This document shows positions 20,647 to 32,720 of a stretch of 64,000 nt of DNA, in pieces. The position numbers were made by a program, and so were the translations under genes. The stretch spans positions 236,267,224 through 236,331,223 of the forward strand of contig CM040118.1 in assembly GCA_022559845.1 (NCBI GenBank), read 5' to 3'. The notes beneath the pieces are model-generated. The model ran no database searches, was not told where the DNA came from, and saw nothing but the letters and a program-made list of their open reading frames with translations. This DNA is from Amorphophallus konjac (taxonomy: Eukaryota > Streptophyta > Magnoliopsida > Alismatales > Araceae). The first letter of the stretch is position 1. The number at the start of each line of letters is the position of its first letter.

Positions 20647-21789
20647 TGTCACGTCCCGAGATTATGTAACGGAAATAATCGGGAACGTGAACAGTCGGCT
20701 AGTACGCCTCAAGCGAGTAATATAATCAGAGCGCTAACACATTCACACATAAGAAATGAATGCACAATATTCGGACAAAATCTTTATTTTATTTAAATAA
20801 TAATCAAAAGTACATAAGATTGACTCTCGACTCTCTAACTAACTAGACTCAATAAAATAGAAAATTACATAGCGACTCTTGACCATGAACTAATGACAAT
20901 CTAAGGCTTTGCTCCTTCTTTAATCACTCTCGGATCCATCACTTGAATTGTCTGAATCCGACCCATTAGAATTTTCTGAAAAAGATTAGAAAAATAGGGA
21001 ATGAGCACACATGTCCAGTAGGTATCTTCGTATCAACATGAAGGCAATGTTTAAGTAATTAACATTTTAACTCTAGAGTGTAAGATAAGTCATGGAAATA
21101 CGATAAAACACGTGAATAAACCAAAGTAACACAAATAACAAGATAGAATCAAGGTGGGATATGAGAATTCTTGTAGACTAGAAATATGATCAAGCAAGAA
21201 TATAACATAAATGTAATTTGGCCTTTCATGAACAAGAATGTACTTTTCATAACCAAAAAGGTTATGCACTAAAAAGTCATGTAATGAGAATGTACTAGCA
21301 AGCATGTAATTTCACAAGATTGCCTCGTGGATCTTCACTCGTTTATAAAAAAAGTACTCCCAGCGCAATGCGATGTCAGTGTTCATCATACCCCATGGTT
21401 TATAGTATATTTCCGGCTATCTGTCGAGGGGACTAGAGTGGAGCCCTTGGACACTGTTCGTGCCCGCTCTTGCATCTTCAAGTTATAAATCAAGCTACTC
21501 CCAAGAGAAATATAAATATGGCCAATAATGTAACAAGTTCAAACTATAGTTTCATGATAGCAAATATCAAGGTAAGAATGCACCAATTAAGAATATGAGA
21601 GTTCAAAGATTGATTTAAAACAAGGTTATGCCATGGAAAAATTCGACAGCATAACGGCATAATATTTAATTCCCATAATTCATTAGGTAGCTTTAGAACA
21701 AAGTGTGAGGTTCTAGATAATCATAGACAATCTAGGCTCATAGAAAAATCAACCCGTGGGTCAAACCTTGGGTTAATCAATACTTAGAC

Positions 21790-23620
21790 ATAAAACGGTC
21801 ATATCGGGGCTGTTTATAGAAATAGCAGTCGTTTACTGGACCGTATGTGGATCTATGCGGTCATGATTGGACCGTTTAGTAACAGAGTCAATGAAACGAA
21901 TGAACTGGAACTATGCGGTCTAGGCAGGGCCGCTAGGCGTCCTTGGCGGTCAGGTAAATGGCCGCTAACAGACTCTGGCGGTCTCCAGAGGGCCGCTAAG
22001 GTCCAGAACACATTCTAGACAATTGGGTTTTGAGGGTACAACCAGCTCGACGTCCTAATGAGAATCCCAGGGTCGCGGAGTCTTATGGAGGCCTTAAAAC
22101 AAGATCACCTCGTCCGGTGGAAGGAATATCCAACGGAGAGGATCACAAGTCCAAGATTGGGTACTTATAGTGCAAAGTGTATCTAATGACATCGTACCGG
22201 AATACGTGCCATGTACTTAAGAAAAGACTCTAGATGAGGAGGGATCGTGGTAAAACAACGATCAAATCAAAACTAAGCAAGTCCATGAACCATATGAAAT
22301 TTAAGATAAATACAAGGGTATATTGTTTTGGTATAAAATTAACATAAATTTAAAATAAGTTCAAAGTGCATAAAGAACATGAAATTTACTAAGATGAACA
22401 ATTAACATAACCAAGTGTATGAATACAGTACTTAAAATAGGGGTAAGACCTAATTAGCTAGGCTTATCATATGATAAATAGGACTATTCTGCATTATGTT
22501 TCGGGTTAACAATAATATAGAACTCAGAAGACTAAAGCGGTCTCGGAAGGACCGTTTAATGGGCTTTAGTGGTCTATCGTAGGGCCGCTAAAGGAACTCT
22601 GGCGGTCTGAGGAAGACCGTTTCTTCCTATCTACAGCAAACAGCAATAAGACCAAAATATATGCTAATCTAGGGCAGATAGATGTATGGTAAAACATGCC
22701 AACAGGTAAATATTGCCTGATAAAACCATATTAAAACATGGAGATGCATGGGTTTGAGTGAAATAATCCAAAATTATCAATTCCTTATTAAGGGCAAGGT
22801 TCATGCATGCTATGTTAACCCTATATGTGCAGTCATAATAAAACATCAAATACATTGTGTGGGAAGCATTCCATGAAATCAAAAGGCTTTTACTCCTGAC
22901 ATGTTATTCTAGCCTTTTCATGAGATAACCTACCTTTGATTCGTTCCCTAGACTTTGAATTTTTGCTTGGAAGTAGACCCAAGCTCCTGCACGTCCTGTG
23001 TCAAACCAGTAATTTCCCGTCCCTCTATCTCACGATCCTCCTGACCTAAATCCATGAAAATTGGAGGATAGATAGAAGATACAAATGGAAACAAAAGGTT
23101 CTAAAGAATCAACTCCTAAATACCTCGATTAGGGCTTCTATTTTCTTGATCTTCACTAGGCCGTCGCATTGGTTCTCTTGCAGTCTATTGCGAACCAGTG
23201 ACTTGCAGAGGCTCTAACTCTCTAACGGTTGGGTCTTCTAGCACGAAAATTGGAGGTGTGTTAGATAAAACTAAGAAGAATAATTTCTTCTAAATAACCA
23301 ACCTGAGTAGCCGTCTCCTTACCTTCGAAATACGCGAGCCAACATTAGGATTCGCATGAGTCGAAGTTAGGGTCTATTTATAGGATTCACCTAGATTTAA
23401 GGGATTAGATCGAATCTAGAATCCTAAATTGGAGTAGAGTTAATCCCTAGAGAGTTCTAGAGAGTCTTCCACGCCAGGTAGCTTCGATCTAAGGTGATTT
23501 GGTTGTCAAAGATACAAGTTTTTCATGTTTTCTCCCATTCACGGAATCAGGAGGGCTTAGCGGTCATGGGAGGACCACTAGGGTGGATTTGGCGGTCGCG
23601 CGATAGACCGCCAAGCTTCA
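21790..23620. repeat. GCGGTC...GACCGC words in K1 LTR
   Basis: About 11 imperfect inverted repeats of the form GCGGTC, 6-9 bases, GGACCGCTA, for example near 21872, 21910, 21948, 21980, 22538, 22570, 22600, 23558 and 23590. Arms vary by C/T and G/A changes. Confidence 0.75.
22035..22093 (-). ncRNA. Conserved stem-loop motif, copy in K1 LTR
   Basis: On the minus strand: CCTCCATAAG...stem CCTGG, loop GATTCTCA, stem TTAGG, then GACGTCGAGCTGGTTGTACC (end at 22035). The stem holds two G.U pairs, which would form in RNA from this strand but not as Watson-Crick pairs in DNA, and this strand is the sense strand of K1. Confidence 0.6.
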
Positions 23621-23916
23621 TTAAATCTAAAAATTTTAGATTTTTGTATTATCCCCCATTTATCCCCTAATTAATGTATATATCTCATTTTAAATCTATA
23701 AATTACCTAATTTACGTTTCTATTAATGGGCTTGGGTCTAAAAGTCTTGGAATTGGGTCTTTGGGCCTATTTGAGTTGGGCTTTGCCCTTTAGTTGATAT
23801 AGGTCTTTTAAATGGATTAAATAAATCTTTAATTCTTCTTAATAGCCCATTAAGCCTTTTAAATTGCTTAGGAATTATATTTTAATCCTGAAAAATTCTT
23901 AGGAAATACTCGGGCG

Positions 23917-24154
23917 TTACACCCTCCCGCACTTAAAAAGAATTTGGTCTCCAAATTCATCGTAAGAAGATTTGCTAAGGAGAGTGTACTTACATTCAAA
24001 TATCTCTGGAAATCTTTTGCGCATGGCCTCTTCGGTTTCCCATGTCGCTTCATGTGGCCAAGATTTACCCCATTGGACTTTGACCATGGGAATAGTCTTA
24101 TTCCGAAGTTGACGTACTTCTCGTTCAATTATTTTGATTGATTTTTGCTCATAC
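23917..24154 (-). pseudogene. K1 integrase C-terminus with chromodomain-like end
   Basis: The minus strand reads EQKSIKIIEREVRQLRN, KTIPMVKVQWG and EATWETEEAMRKRFPEIFE without a stop. This is the C-terminal chromodomain-related part of chromovirus integrase, which in this group helps target integration to heterochromatin. The stop codon (TAA) lies in the first bases of the LTR at 23919-23917, an overlap often seen in this lineage. The N-terminal bulk is missing because a CACTA element inserted at 24155, so this copy cannot make integrase. Confidence 0.85.
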
Positions 24155-25085
24155 CACTACAAGGAAAATAGGTTATTCCAACGTCCATATTCCGTCGCGA
24201 ATACGTCGAAAATACATCAAAATTGATATTTCGACATATTTCTGACGCATTTGTGATAGAATATGGACGTCGGCAAGATTACGTCGCTAATTTCCGACGT
24301 AATCTAAATGCGTCGCCAATTCATCTGAAATTATCGACGAAAATATGTCGTCGAAATTATTGTCGGTATTTATGTTTGTAATTAATAATAAGAAAATTAA
24401 TTAATAATTATGACGGAACATAATTTAGTTGAAAATACGTCTAAAAGTTTCAACGTATTTCTGACTAAAACCTATTCTGTCAGAAAACTTTGGGCCAAAA
24501 TATTTCCGACGAGCCAAAAATTACAGACGTATTTACGACTAAAAATTTTTTTGTTGGAAATTATTTGATCCATAGGTTTCCGAATTAGTTCCGACGAAAA
24601 GGATATTTGTCAAAAATTAGTCGAAACTTACCAAAATATCTGCGAAAAAAATATTATTTCGTCGAAAACCTTGGGTTAAATTAGTTCCGACGAAAGATAA
24701 TTCGGTCGGAAATACATCGTTAATTTTTGACGTATTTTAGGCCGATAATTAATACGTTGGAAACTTGTGGGACAAATCAGTTCTGACGAAACGTTAGTTG
24801 GTCTAAAATACGTCGTAACTTTTCGACGAATTTACGACGAGCATTAATTCATCGCAAACCTGTGGATCAAATTAGTTCCGACGAACCGTTAATGGGTCAA
24901 AAATACGTCATTAATTTTTGACGTATTTGAGATGGATAAATAATACGTCGAAAGTAATGTGGCTCAAATTAGATCCGACGACCTTTAGTTTGTCGAAAAC
25001 CTTTCGACGCATTTACGGCGAAAAATTAATAAGTCAGAAATAAGTGGGTTAAATTAGTTCCGACGAATTATTTGTTGGTCAAAAT
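24155..25085. repeat. CACTA subterminal repeats
   Basis: Short units of the form AGTTCCGACGAA and TACGTCGNAAA recur, in both directions, at spacings of 30-120 bases throughout this stretch. In CACTA elements such repeats bind the element's own TNPA-type protein. Confidence 0.8.
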
Positions 25086-25373
25086 TTCGTTGAAAACTTT
25101 CTCCACATTTTTTTATATATATTTTGAAATTTTAAAAACCTGTTTAAAGCTACAATTATACACCACAACCTACACAACTCAGTGTAAAACACGCAATAAA
25201 CAACATATACAACACACAATTGGATAAAATCCGTCGAACATTACAATAAAGAACATCCACAACACATAACTCAATGAATAAAAAAAGTTACAGATACATT
25301 AATTGAAATGTGTCATTTTTTCACAATATCATTAAAAAAATCAAGAGATATCTACTACATCATCCTCACATCC

Positions 25374-27055
25374 TCATTCGTCATTCGTAGCATCTCCACC
25401 ATCACCGGCTGCCGGAGGATCCTACATCATAAAATATTAATAATAAATAGATTTAAATAAAAATAATTAATAATAAAATAAGTTAAATATCATTTTAATT
25501 TTTTAAATTCGAAAGTAGATAACATGAAGATGATTTCTTTGACTCTCAAAGTTGAATTTTTTGAACTAAGTAGTAATGTTATAACTCTAAAGTCTACGAA
25601 ATTAAAAGTTAAATTAAATACTCACATCAGAGGGCTGTGCTGTGCTCGAGGGTGCTCTCTGAGTCAAAATCCCCGCCTGGGCCAGGAGGGTAGCAACCGC
25701 CCGAGTAAAGCGTGCCTCCATGTGTTCCTCGATGCCGTCTACCACATGTTGGACGATGGATGTAATCTGGCTCGTAGAAGCGCCAATGGAGGGAGTAGAG
25801 AAGGAACTGCTACCGGGGTAGGACAAATCTGAGGCCAAAGAAGATGCTAGAATTGGGCGGGTGTCCAAGCTCAACCCAAAATCGTATACTCATCCTTTCT
25901 TCGGTGGGCCGACTGCTACTACCCATGCCTCAGGATCTAGCTGTGGCCGCTGCGTCTCCTCCTCCCCGTACTTCTCAGTCATATGCATGTCATATGACTC
26001 CTGCAAATTGAATAAAAAATATTATAAATTTTATATTAATCAATCATATTTAAAAATTGAAATAGGAAAGAAATGTGTATGTATATAATCTTACCACTAC
26101 CGAGCAAGCTCTCTCGCTCACATACTGATCAGTCCCCTTCTTCTGGTGAACTGTAGCAAATAATTCATGGTACGAGACCGTACCACCCCTCTTCTTTTCC
26201 TGTTATACATATTATAGAGAATAAATAAAGACATATAAGAAATAAAATATAATAAAATTAAGATTATTACTTACCTATCTCTCCTTTTGGGTCGCAAAGG
26301 AAACGGATCCGGAAGTATGGAGATGCATGTCTGGATGTGTCGCACGTGCGGCTTTGGCCTTTGCGGATTTGGCCATCCAATTAGGCTCGGCCCATCTATC
26401 ATAAGGTCCTCCTAGTGCTCCCTCCTCATCCATGTGGGACCGTGTTCCTTCCAAAGGCCACGGTCCTCGCTCCCCCCGGCTAGAGCCTTGGCACGGTCCC
26501 GACAGCTGTGTAATTCATACTTATACTTTACAGTTGATGTGGCCTCCCATGCATGTCGAGCTCGTCTGACGTCAACTTGCCTCACAAACTGATATCCTTG
26601 CTGTGAAGAATTCAAATTTTATAAGCTGGCAATTGAAATTACAGAGTTGGGGAATATGTAATTTAAAAGATTAAATTGTATACCAGGAACTCATCGTACA
26701 ATCGACCGTGGATATCCTGAGGAAACAATCGAAATGACTTATATGGGCCGGTCACATGTCGCTCAATAATGTTGGTAATAAAACGAGAAGTATCATTGGG
26801 CTCTACATTATCCCTACAATTACAGATGTTAAAATGATGGCCAACAATTATATAGTTGATGGATAGATAACGAACATAATTCATGAGTTTAAATATTTAC
26901 CCAGAGACCCAACATGGCTTACGTCCCTCTTGCATCACCACATGCTCGCCCTCGTGATAGCTAATAGCATCGTCTGCCGATTATGTGCCCGGGTGGGCGA
27001 ACGAGCCAACTATCACAGGTGGTGTGCCCGACGTACCCGTTACAAGTAAAATAGA
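25374..27055 (-). pseudogene. CACTA TNP protein (plant En/Spm family), partial
   Basis: Six exons can be traced on the minus strand with sensible splice sites. About 27055-26905: a short acidic exon. About 26820-26691: FITNIIERHVTGPYKSFRLFPQ-DIHGRLYDEFL. About 26600-26277: WEATSTVKYKYELHSCRDRA, then after a frame change WMAKSAKAKAARATHPDMHLH-TSGSVSFATQKER. About 26199-26095: GTVSYHELFATVHQKKGTDQ. About 25999-25627: DPEAWVVAVGPPKKG-stop-VYDFG and a helical tail. 25422-25374: an acidic end. These are hallmarks of the plant transposase Ptta/En/Spm family, a DNA-binding cofactor of transposition. A CGA-to-TGA stop in KKGRVYG and the frame change mark a pseudogene. The 5' exons lie beyond L1. Confidence 0.8.
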
Positions 27056-27203
27056 AGTAGTTAATCAGAATTTAGCTCATTATTAAGAAAAGAATTTATT
27101 CAACAAGTAAACATATAGAATTTTCATCATGTAAGTAAGAATTTAAATAAACATAGCAGTAGAATGTGATGGAAGAGGTGTACTCAGTAGACCTGATGTA
27201 GAG

Positions 27204-28104
27204 TGTGATGACCCAAGATCCGGATACCGGGAAGAACCCGATGCCATTCGAATCCTGGCCTGCCGCCCACGAGTCGGAGGGCTCGGAAGGGCTAAAAAGG
27301 AGTGTGGAGGTAAAAAGAAATAGGAAATAATTTAGGATAAATTATTAATTAACAGAAATAAATAAATAACTATAGCAGTAGAGTCCAGTCTAACAGGAAG
27401 TACAGTCTAAAATAGTAAAACATACCACATGCCAAGTGAACACTCGGCCCGGTGAGCTGGCAGCTAAGAACCTCCAAACAGCACCCTTGAACCTCGAGGA
27501 AGAACTGCCGCACCTGAAAAGCAGGGGTGAGCCTCCTATCATTGGCTTAGTAGGGATCCCGCGGAACCCCAACCGAGAACAATGGCGGTAGGGGAAAGGG
27601 AAAACAGCTACAACTACAGCAGGAACAGCGAACGGTGGCCGGTCAAAACTCGGCACCACAACTACTCCGACTGTACCGGAGAAACACGCCCCGATCTTCC
27701 AGTCGGGGGACTACCGAACTAACGGAAGATCCTCTGGCTACGCTGCCAGAACAAACAATCACGACCTCGCAGTCGTGGACCTAACACCGTCTAGGGAAAA
27801 GCCTCGGTGACACTCACCGGAAAAGCCCCTAGACCTCTACCTCGGGAACACTCCCTGAAACTATCGGGGGAACCACGTCTCGCAGACGGAAAATGAAACC
27901 TGAAAATAGGATAGTCACGTCTCACGTGACAGGAGTACATGCCCACCAGAAGTAAGGCCGGATGCGTCCATTGACGTCTTAGACCGCGCCTCAGGTTTCT
28001 CCCTCCGGCCCAGCGGGAACTGAGACACCGTACTAGTAACCACAGAACAAGTGACTAGCTAGGGTCGCGCTCATCAGCGCAGGTCCAACCGCCCCCAACC
28101 ACGT
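27204..28104 (-). repeat. L1 3' LTR, distal piece
   Basis: This is the outer end of the left LTR (TGTGATGACCC on the plus strand). It is interrupted by N1 after CACGT at 28100-28104 and continues at 42394. It matches 60276-61177. Confidence 0.92.
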
Positions 28105-28740
28105 TGTTGACACCCGTTTTTAGCCCACAAGTTACGTCATTTCTTTTATTCATCATTTTTGATGTCTCGAATTACCCATTATTTTGGAACCTTCCTTGGA
28201 TGGATTTCGAGCCAATTTTCATTGTTCCATTCACTTTGACCCCTAGAGATCATGATTTCCTAGAGCCCTGAAGCTTATTTTATCAACTTCTGGCTTCTAA
28301 GTCGACTTACGGCCCATTTAGGCCGGCTTCCCTCAAGTAATCGGCTCTCTCCCGCTACGTAGTCCTGAAAGTTATCCTTTTTCATCTTCTTTTCTTCCTT
28401 TATTCAAAACGTTGTCTTCACCAAAGTTGTTCCTCTTTCAAAGGTATAACAATTTCTTCTTCTACGCCGTTGGCCAGTTCTACCTCGTTTGTGAGCTATT
28501 TGTATTTTTCCGGCGTGTTGTGTTGTTCACCTATGTCCCAGAATTTTCCTATCTGTTCAAGCCCCATTTTCTCCCTCTTCCATTCATTTTCTCAACTTAC
28601 TTTTTTCATACAAGTTGTTCCTCTCTCAGTTATCTACAATTTCTTCTTCTGCCACTTTTCCTAGTTCTGCCCCGTTTGAGAGATACACTGCAATTTCTAA
28701 AGTTGTGCGTAGTCTACCTATAATTTTCCTTCATCGGTGT

Positions 28741-28935
28741 GAAGGTCTAGCATAGGTGCGTCAGAGCACATGTGACGGTCTAGTATAGATGTGTCAGAGC
28801 ACTGTGACGGTCCTATACTAGACCGTCACAGTAAAATTTGTCTGAAATCATCCCGTTCGACCCCTAGAGCATGGCGGTCCTACCCTAGACTATCAGAGCA
28901 CATGTGGCGGTCCTACGATAGACCGTTACACATAG
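28741..28935. repeat. GACGGTC...GACCGTC words in N1 LTR
   Basis: Inverted repeats with arms GTGACGGTC and GACCGTCAC, about 7-9 bases apart, near 28773, 28812, 28872 and 28907; the clearest spans 28803-28829. The same word returns in the leader after the primer site (30262-30322) and in the 3' LTR (41041-41205). Confidence 0.8.
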
Positions 28936-29352
28936 CCGAGAGTCCAATTTGTGCTGGACTCTGCCCCAAAAACTGTGCAGCGGGCCTATCTTTCAGAGCC
29001 CATAACTTCTTCAATTCTTATCCAAATCGATCCCCGTTTTTTCCTACTTCTAGCCCTTTATATTATCTTGAATTTGGTTCATAGAAATCAAATTTTCATA
29101 GGCAATATCTCTCGAGATCTAGGTCGCAAGATCAAGATTTAAGCATCCTGGTACAACTAAAACTCTGTTTTCTAGTGCGACGGGGCTACCTTCCAAGATC
29201 CATATTTTCTAGAATCCTCCTCCGAATTGATCCCCGTTTATTCCTATCTCTTGTCCTTAGTATTATCTTGAGTTTGATCCAGAGAACTTGATTTATCTTA
29301 GAATATATATCCGGGAATCGTGATAAGAAGATGAGGCTTTCTTGTAAAACTC

Positions 29353-29359
29353 TATAAAA
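29353..29359 (+). promoter_or_regulatory. Putative TATA box of N1 LTR
   Basis: TATAAAA in aaaactctataaaaactgcc, about 420 bases downstream of the word cluster; the identical sequence is at 41628-41634 in the other LTR. Confidence 0.6.
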
Positions 29360-29986
29360 ACTGCCCAGTTCGCAGTTGCAAAGGGGGGCTCTTTCCGGAC
29401 GTGGGGCGAAGTCATGCTGCAACTCTAACTCACAACTTCGACCCCATCTTGAAGAGGGAAGTATTAGCTTTCAATTGCATCCTTCTGGGCTTGATTTCAT
29501 GATCTATATTCTTAGTTCTCTTCCTCTTAAAATCGCAAATCATCACAATTTTCTGCACTTTTCTGCTACATATGTGTTTTCCCCCGTTTTGCATCGATGA
29601 TTTCTCTCTATTCTCTCAATCAAATCTCGTGATTTCAACTCTCATGCATGCACAACACACACACCTATTATTTCCACCCTTCCACAGGGGTTAAAAACCT
29701 CCCCCCGGTGCGTTCTCCCTTAATTTCTACCCCTATTTTATCACTCCGGGATTGATACTACACATGCATGTTCTAATGGGTTTTTTATCCTTGTTTTGAC
29801 TTTGGTTTGTAGGAGAGCATGAATACAACGTAAGGCCTTCTTCATCTAGCCAGCTGGAAGGAGAAGAGGTTTAAGTCCACAAGTTCCCCGCGTCCCGTTC
29901 TTAAGCGCGATCAATTCTTCATATTTCCAAGGTACATGGCGCCCTTTCCTTTATCTCTTCATCCCTTTGGCGTTGTTAACCCTTGG

Positions 29987-29998
29987 TGGCGATCACGG
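29987..29998 (+). repeat. Primer-site-like copy inside N1 LTR
   Basis: TGGCGATCACGG, identical to the core of the N1/N2 primer site, lies 137 bases before the true site and inside the LTR. N2 has the same arrangement. Confidence 0.75.
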
Positions 29999-30123
29999 TC
30001 AGTTCTTCTATCTCTCATCGCTCTTTATTCATCATCTTCCATGCCTTTCATGCTATTATGTTATTAGCATAGTTAGGGGCGGGGTAAAGGAAAGAGAGAT
30101 AAAATTATCAACAACCTTATTTT

Positions 30124-30143
30124 TGGGCGATCACGGTGGGACA
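30124..30143 (+). other. N1 primer binding site
   Basis: TGGGCGATCACGGTGGGACA starts ten bases after the LTR. N2 has TGGCGATCACGGTGGGACAC at the same place, so N1 has one extra G. The tRNA cannot be named with certainty; the TGGCGA start resembles tRNA-Arg-type sites of Ogre elements. Confidence 0.7.
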
Positions 30144-30837
30144 CCAATGCCCATCACGTTTGTTTTAATGCTCTTTTGTAAGTTGGGTGTGTGCATGTGC
30201 ATGTTTAGGTGATATTTTATCCATTCTTCCACTGTTTGGGGTGTTTTAAGGGCTCAAGTACTGTGACGGTCCTATAGTAGACCGCCACATGAATGTAACG
30301 GTCATTTGGTAGATCGTTACAGATTCTGGCAGTCCTGCGCGCATGCTCACAGGGCCATATTTTTCGAGACATAACTTTTGATCTCGGAGTCCGATTGCAC
30401 TGATTTTTCTTCCGTTGGATAGCCCTTTGTATTGTCTTTCTATGCATATATCATTTGCATCATTTGGTTAACATTTGCATATTTTAATATTGTCCAACTT
30501 TTTAAATTTTCTGCATAAGTTCTGCAGGCAGGCTCAGGGACAGGTTCATAGGTACATCTTTACTTAGTGATTTGATAGCTTTCCCGACGTCGGATTGAGT
30601 AGATTTTTGTTCCATTGGATAGTCCTTTGTATTATCTTTCTATCCATAGCTTATTTGCATCATTTAGGTCATGTTTGCTTAATTAAAAATCGTCATCATT
30701 TTAGCATTTGGTCCATAAAATCTGCATGTGGTCTGCGCACAATTTCACGAGAGCAACTTTGCTCAGTGATGTGATTGACCTCCTGGGGTCAGATTGATCT
30801 ATTCTGGGGCCCGTTGTGTAGACCCTTGTATTGTCTT

Positions 30838-32455
30838 TGTAGATCTAATTAAAAATCCACTTAGAACAAAGAAGAAAAAGCATGAGAAGAAAAAGCATGC
30901 ACGAGGTGCAAAATAGGAGATGTGATCGCCAGAGACGCGAGGGCCTCAAAGGATATAACAAATAATCAATGGAGGGATCGCGATATAAATACCTTAAATG
31001 CGGGGGAGATTGTGAGTGCTTCCTTCTCTTCCAATCGGCCGGCCGATGAAGAGAGTTCTTTCTATTGATTACCCTTGCAAAATAATCAAACACCAACAAA
31101 GAATATGGAATTAGAACATGGTGAGCGTAGCATCAATTCTTAAAAGATATGGGCATGTAAAATTGTGTGAGAACACACCTTATGGGTGGTTGCCCTTAAA
31201 CCCCTATGCAAAGAGGGTAGAGGAGTGATATGAATGATGAAAATATGTGCAAAGATGAAAATATGTGCAAAGATGAATGGAAGGGAGGTGTGCAAGAGTG
31301 CACTGTGGGGAGCTACTCAACGTAGTTGAGCGAGGAAAAATTAATAAGAGATGAAATATGATGCATGCATATACGTATGAACTAATGACAGCAATAAACA
31401 AGAGGAAGAATAAAACTAAGGAGAAAAGCCTGTGCTGTGGCTTTGATGATCGTTCGGGAGAGGTCTTCCAAGGGATAAAGCTGTGAACACCTGAAGCCTC
31501 TCCTTCAGCCAAGCATCAGCAACCCCTGCGTAAGAAGGAAAAAAAAAAGCAAAAGGAAAAGATAGAGAAAAATCGGGGAAGAAGAATTTCGGAGGAGAAG
31601 AAGAAGAGGGAGGGAACCTGTATAACAGAGCCGAAGGGCTCTATTAATAGGATCGAATCACATAGATAGAAGGATAAGAATAGGCAAGAGTCTAACATGG
31701 GAAATATAAGAATGGGCAATGTGACCAAACAAAGTAGGGACTCTCTGGGAAAGGCTGCGTTTGTTTAGAACACGAAAGTGAAACACGACTTGGACAAGGG
31801 CGTTAATTCAAAATATTCAAAACAGGGCTATTTTTCATTTCTCAATATTATTTTCTCATTTTTTAGGTGGAGGTGCATCATACTGTGCTGATTCCAATGA
31901 CTATTTTTGCGTATTTTTCTGACACCCGGAAGGCCACCAAATCACCTCTGGAAGAGGGTTAAAAAATATTATTAAAATAATCAAATGAAAGTGACGCCCT
32001 CCCCATACGTCGTTACTTCTAATTTTTTAATTTTTATTTTATTAAAACTTAAAATAACGTCTCATTCTTGGTCATTAATTCCCAAAAAAATTCGAAAAAG
32101 TTTCAAAAAAATCTAAAAAAATGGAATTTTGAAAGAAAGGACGCCCTTCACTATAGTCGTCGATTTTCTTTTATTTTCTTTTAATTTTCTTAAAATAAAA
32201 TGACGCCCCTCTTCAAGTCGTTATTTCTGAAAAAAATCAGAAAAATAGAGAAAAATGCCTATAAAATCCAGAAAAATAGGGAAAAAGCCCAGAAAATACA
32301 GGAAAATAGGGAAAAATGAAAAAAGGGAGAAAAAAAGGAAAATCCAAGAAAAGTGAGAAAAACCACTCAAATAAAACTAATTTGAGGGTCAAATTGGGGC
32401 ATTACAAGGCAATATGAGATATGCTCAAAATGATGTCAATTTTGGCGTGTCTACA
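30838..32455 (-). mobile_element. Solo LTR B, TSD GTCTT
   Basis: 1.62 kb with ends TGTAGATC...GTGTCTACA, flanked by GTCTT (30833-30837, 32456-32460). On the minus strand it starts TGTAGACACGCC and ends TTAGATCTACA, like the N2 LTR (TGTAGACACCC...TTAGATCTACA), so it is an Ogre-like LTR in reverse. It contains ACGCCC/GTCGT words and an A-rich tandem repeat (32225-32360, unit close to ccagaaaatagggaaaaa). No internal domain is present. Confidence 0.85.
31789..32225. repeat. ACGCCC words in solo LTR B
   Basis: About five units such as GACGCCCTT, 8 bases, AGTCGT occur near 31789, 31991, 32053, 32138 and 32200. They are close in form to those in solo LTR A, an LTR of a different lineage. Confidence 0.65.
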
Positions 32456-32599
32456 GTCTTTCCATCTATATACTATTTGTCTTATTTGGATCATGTTTGC
32501 ATAGTTTAATTTTATCTTTATTTTCTAGTTTTAGGCTAGAATTTGCATGCACTCCGGTGCACATAGGGCCATACATTGCATATCATAGTTGTATTTCCT

Positions 32600-32720
32600 A
32601 CCTTGGTAAGTGATCCTCTCGCCTCCATATTCCTTGGGGTCGACTAGGTGATCTTATCCGGGACCTCCATAAGTCCCCGTGAGCCGTGGATTCCCACACG
32701 GACGCCGGGCCGGTTGTACC
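32600..32720 (+). ncRNA. Conserved stem-loop motif, copy in N1 leader
   Basis: CCTCCATAAG, then stem CCGTG (32684-32688), loop GATTCCCA, stem CACGG (32697-32701), then ACGCCGGGCCGGTTGTACC ending at 32720. It lies between the primer site and gag, where packaging or dimerisation signals are usually found in retroelements. Confidence 0.65.

Larger units (their letters stand above)
20647..23921 (-). repeat. 3' LTR of K1
   Basis: Minus-strand start TGTAACGCCCGAG (23921) and end CTCGGGACGTGACA (20647). It carries scattered CGGTC/GACCG words and a copy of the stem-loop motif. The left flank TTAAT would be the target duplication, but its partner is not in the window. Confidence 0.85.
20647..24154 (-). 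mobile_element. Chromovirus K1, 3' LTR and end of integrase
   Basis: On the minus strand the order is the integrase C-terminus with chromodomain-like end (24154-23917), a purine-rich tract (aagtgcgggaggg) and a 3.28 kb LTR starting TGTAACGCCCG. The integrase tail LRNKTIPMVKVQWG...EATWETEEAMRKRFPEIF is typical of Tekay/Del-type chromoviruses. The rest of the element would lie beyond the CACTA insertion at 24155, outside the window. Confidence 0.85.
24155..27203. mobile_element. CACTA (En/Spm) transposon, left part
   Basis: The left end is CACTACAAGGAAAATAGG, the standard CACTA terminal sequence, preceded by TAC (a possible 3-base target duplication). About 900 bases of subterminal repeats follow, then exons of a plant En/Spm-type TNP protein on the minus strand. 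L1 interrupts the element at 27203; sequence resumes at 63522. The right end is outside the window. It sits in the K1 integrase gene. Confidence 0.88.
28105..30113 (+). repeat. 5' LTR of N1
   Basis: 2.01 kb. The ogre-like start is TGTTGACACCC. It is about 260 bases longer than the 3' LTR without the MITE, because the other copy lacks 28492-28757. It includes two related blocks around gatccccgtttntcctac (about 29030 and 29230). Confidence 0.92.
30360..32540 (+). repeat. About 205-base tandem repeats in N1 leader (interrupted)
   Basis: Three diverged units share a core close to gatttttnttccgttggata, then ccttgtattgtctttctat, near 30390, 30600 and 30790/32456. The third is split by solo LTR B. 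No coding frame is visible between the primer site and gag. Confidence 0.65.

Noticed and set aside
31204..31728. Minus-strand frames with Phe/Leu/Ser-rich, membrane-like products
   Set aside because: They lie in solo LTR B in T/C-rich DNA; the composition alone explains the apparent hydrophobic segments.
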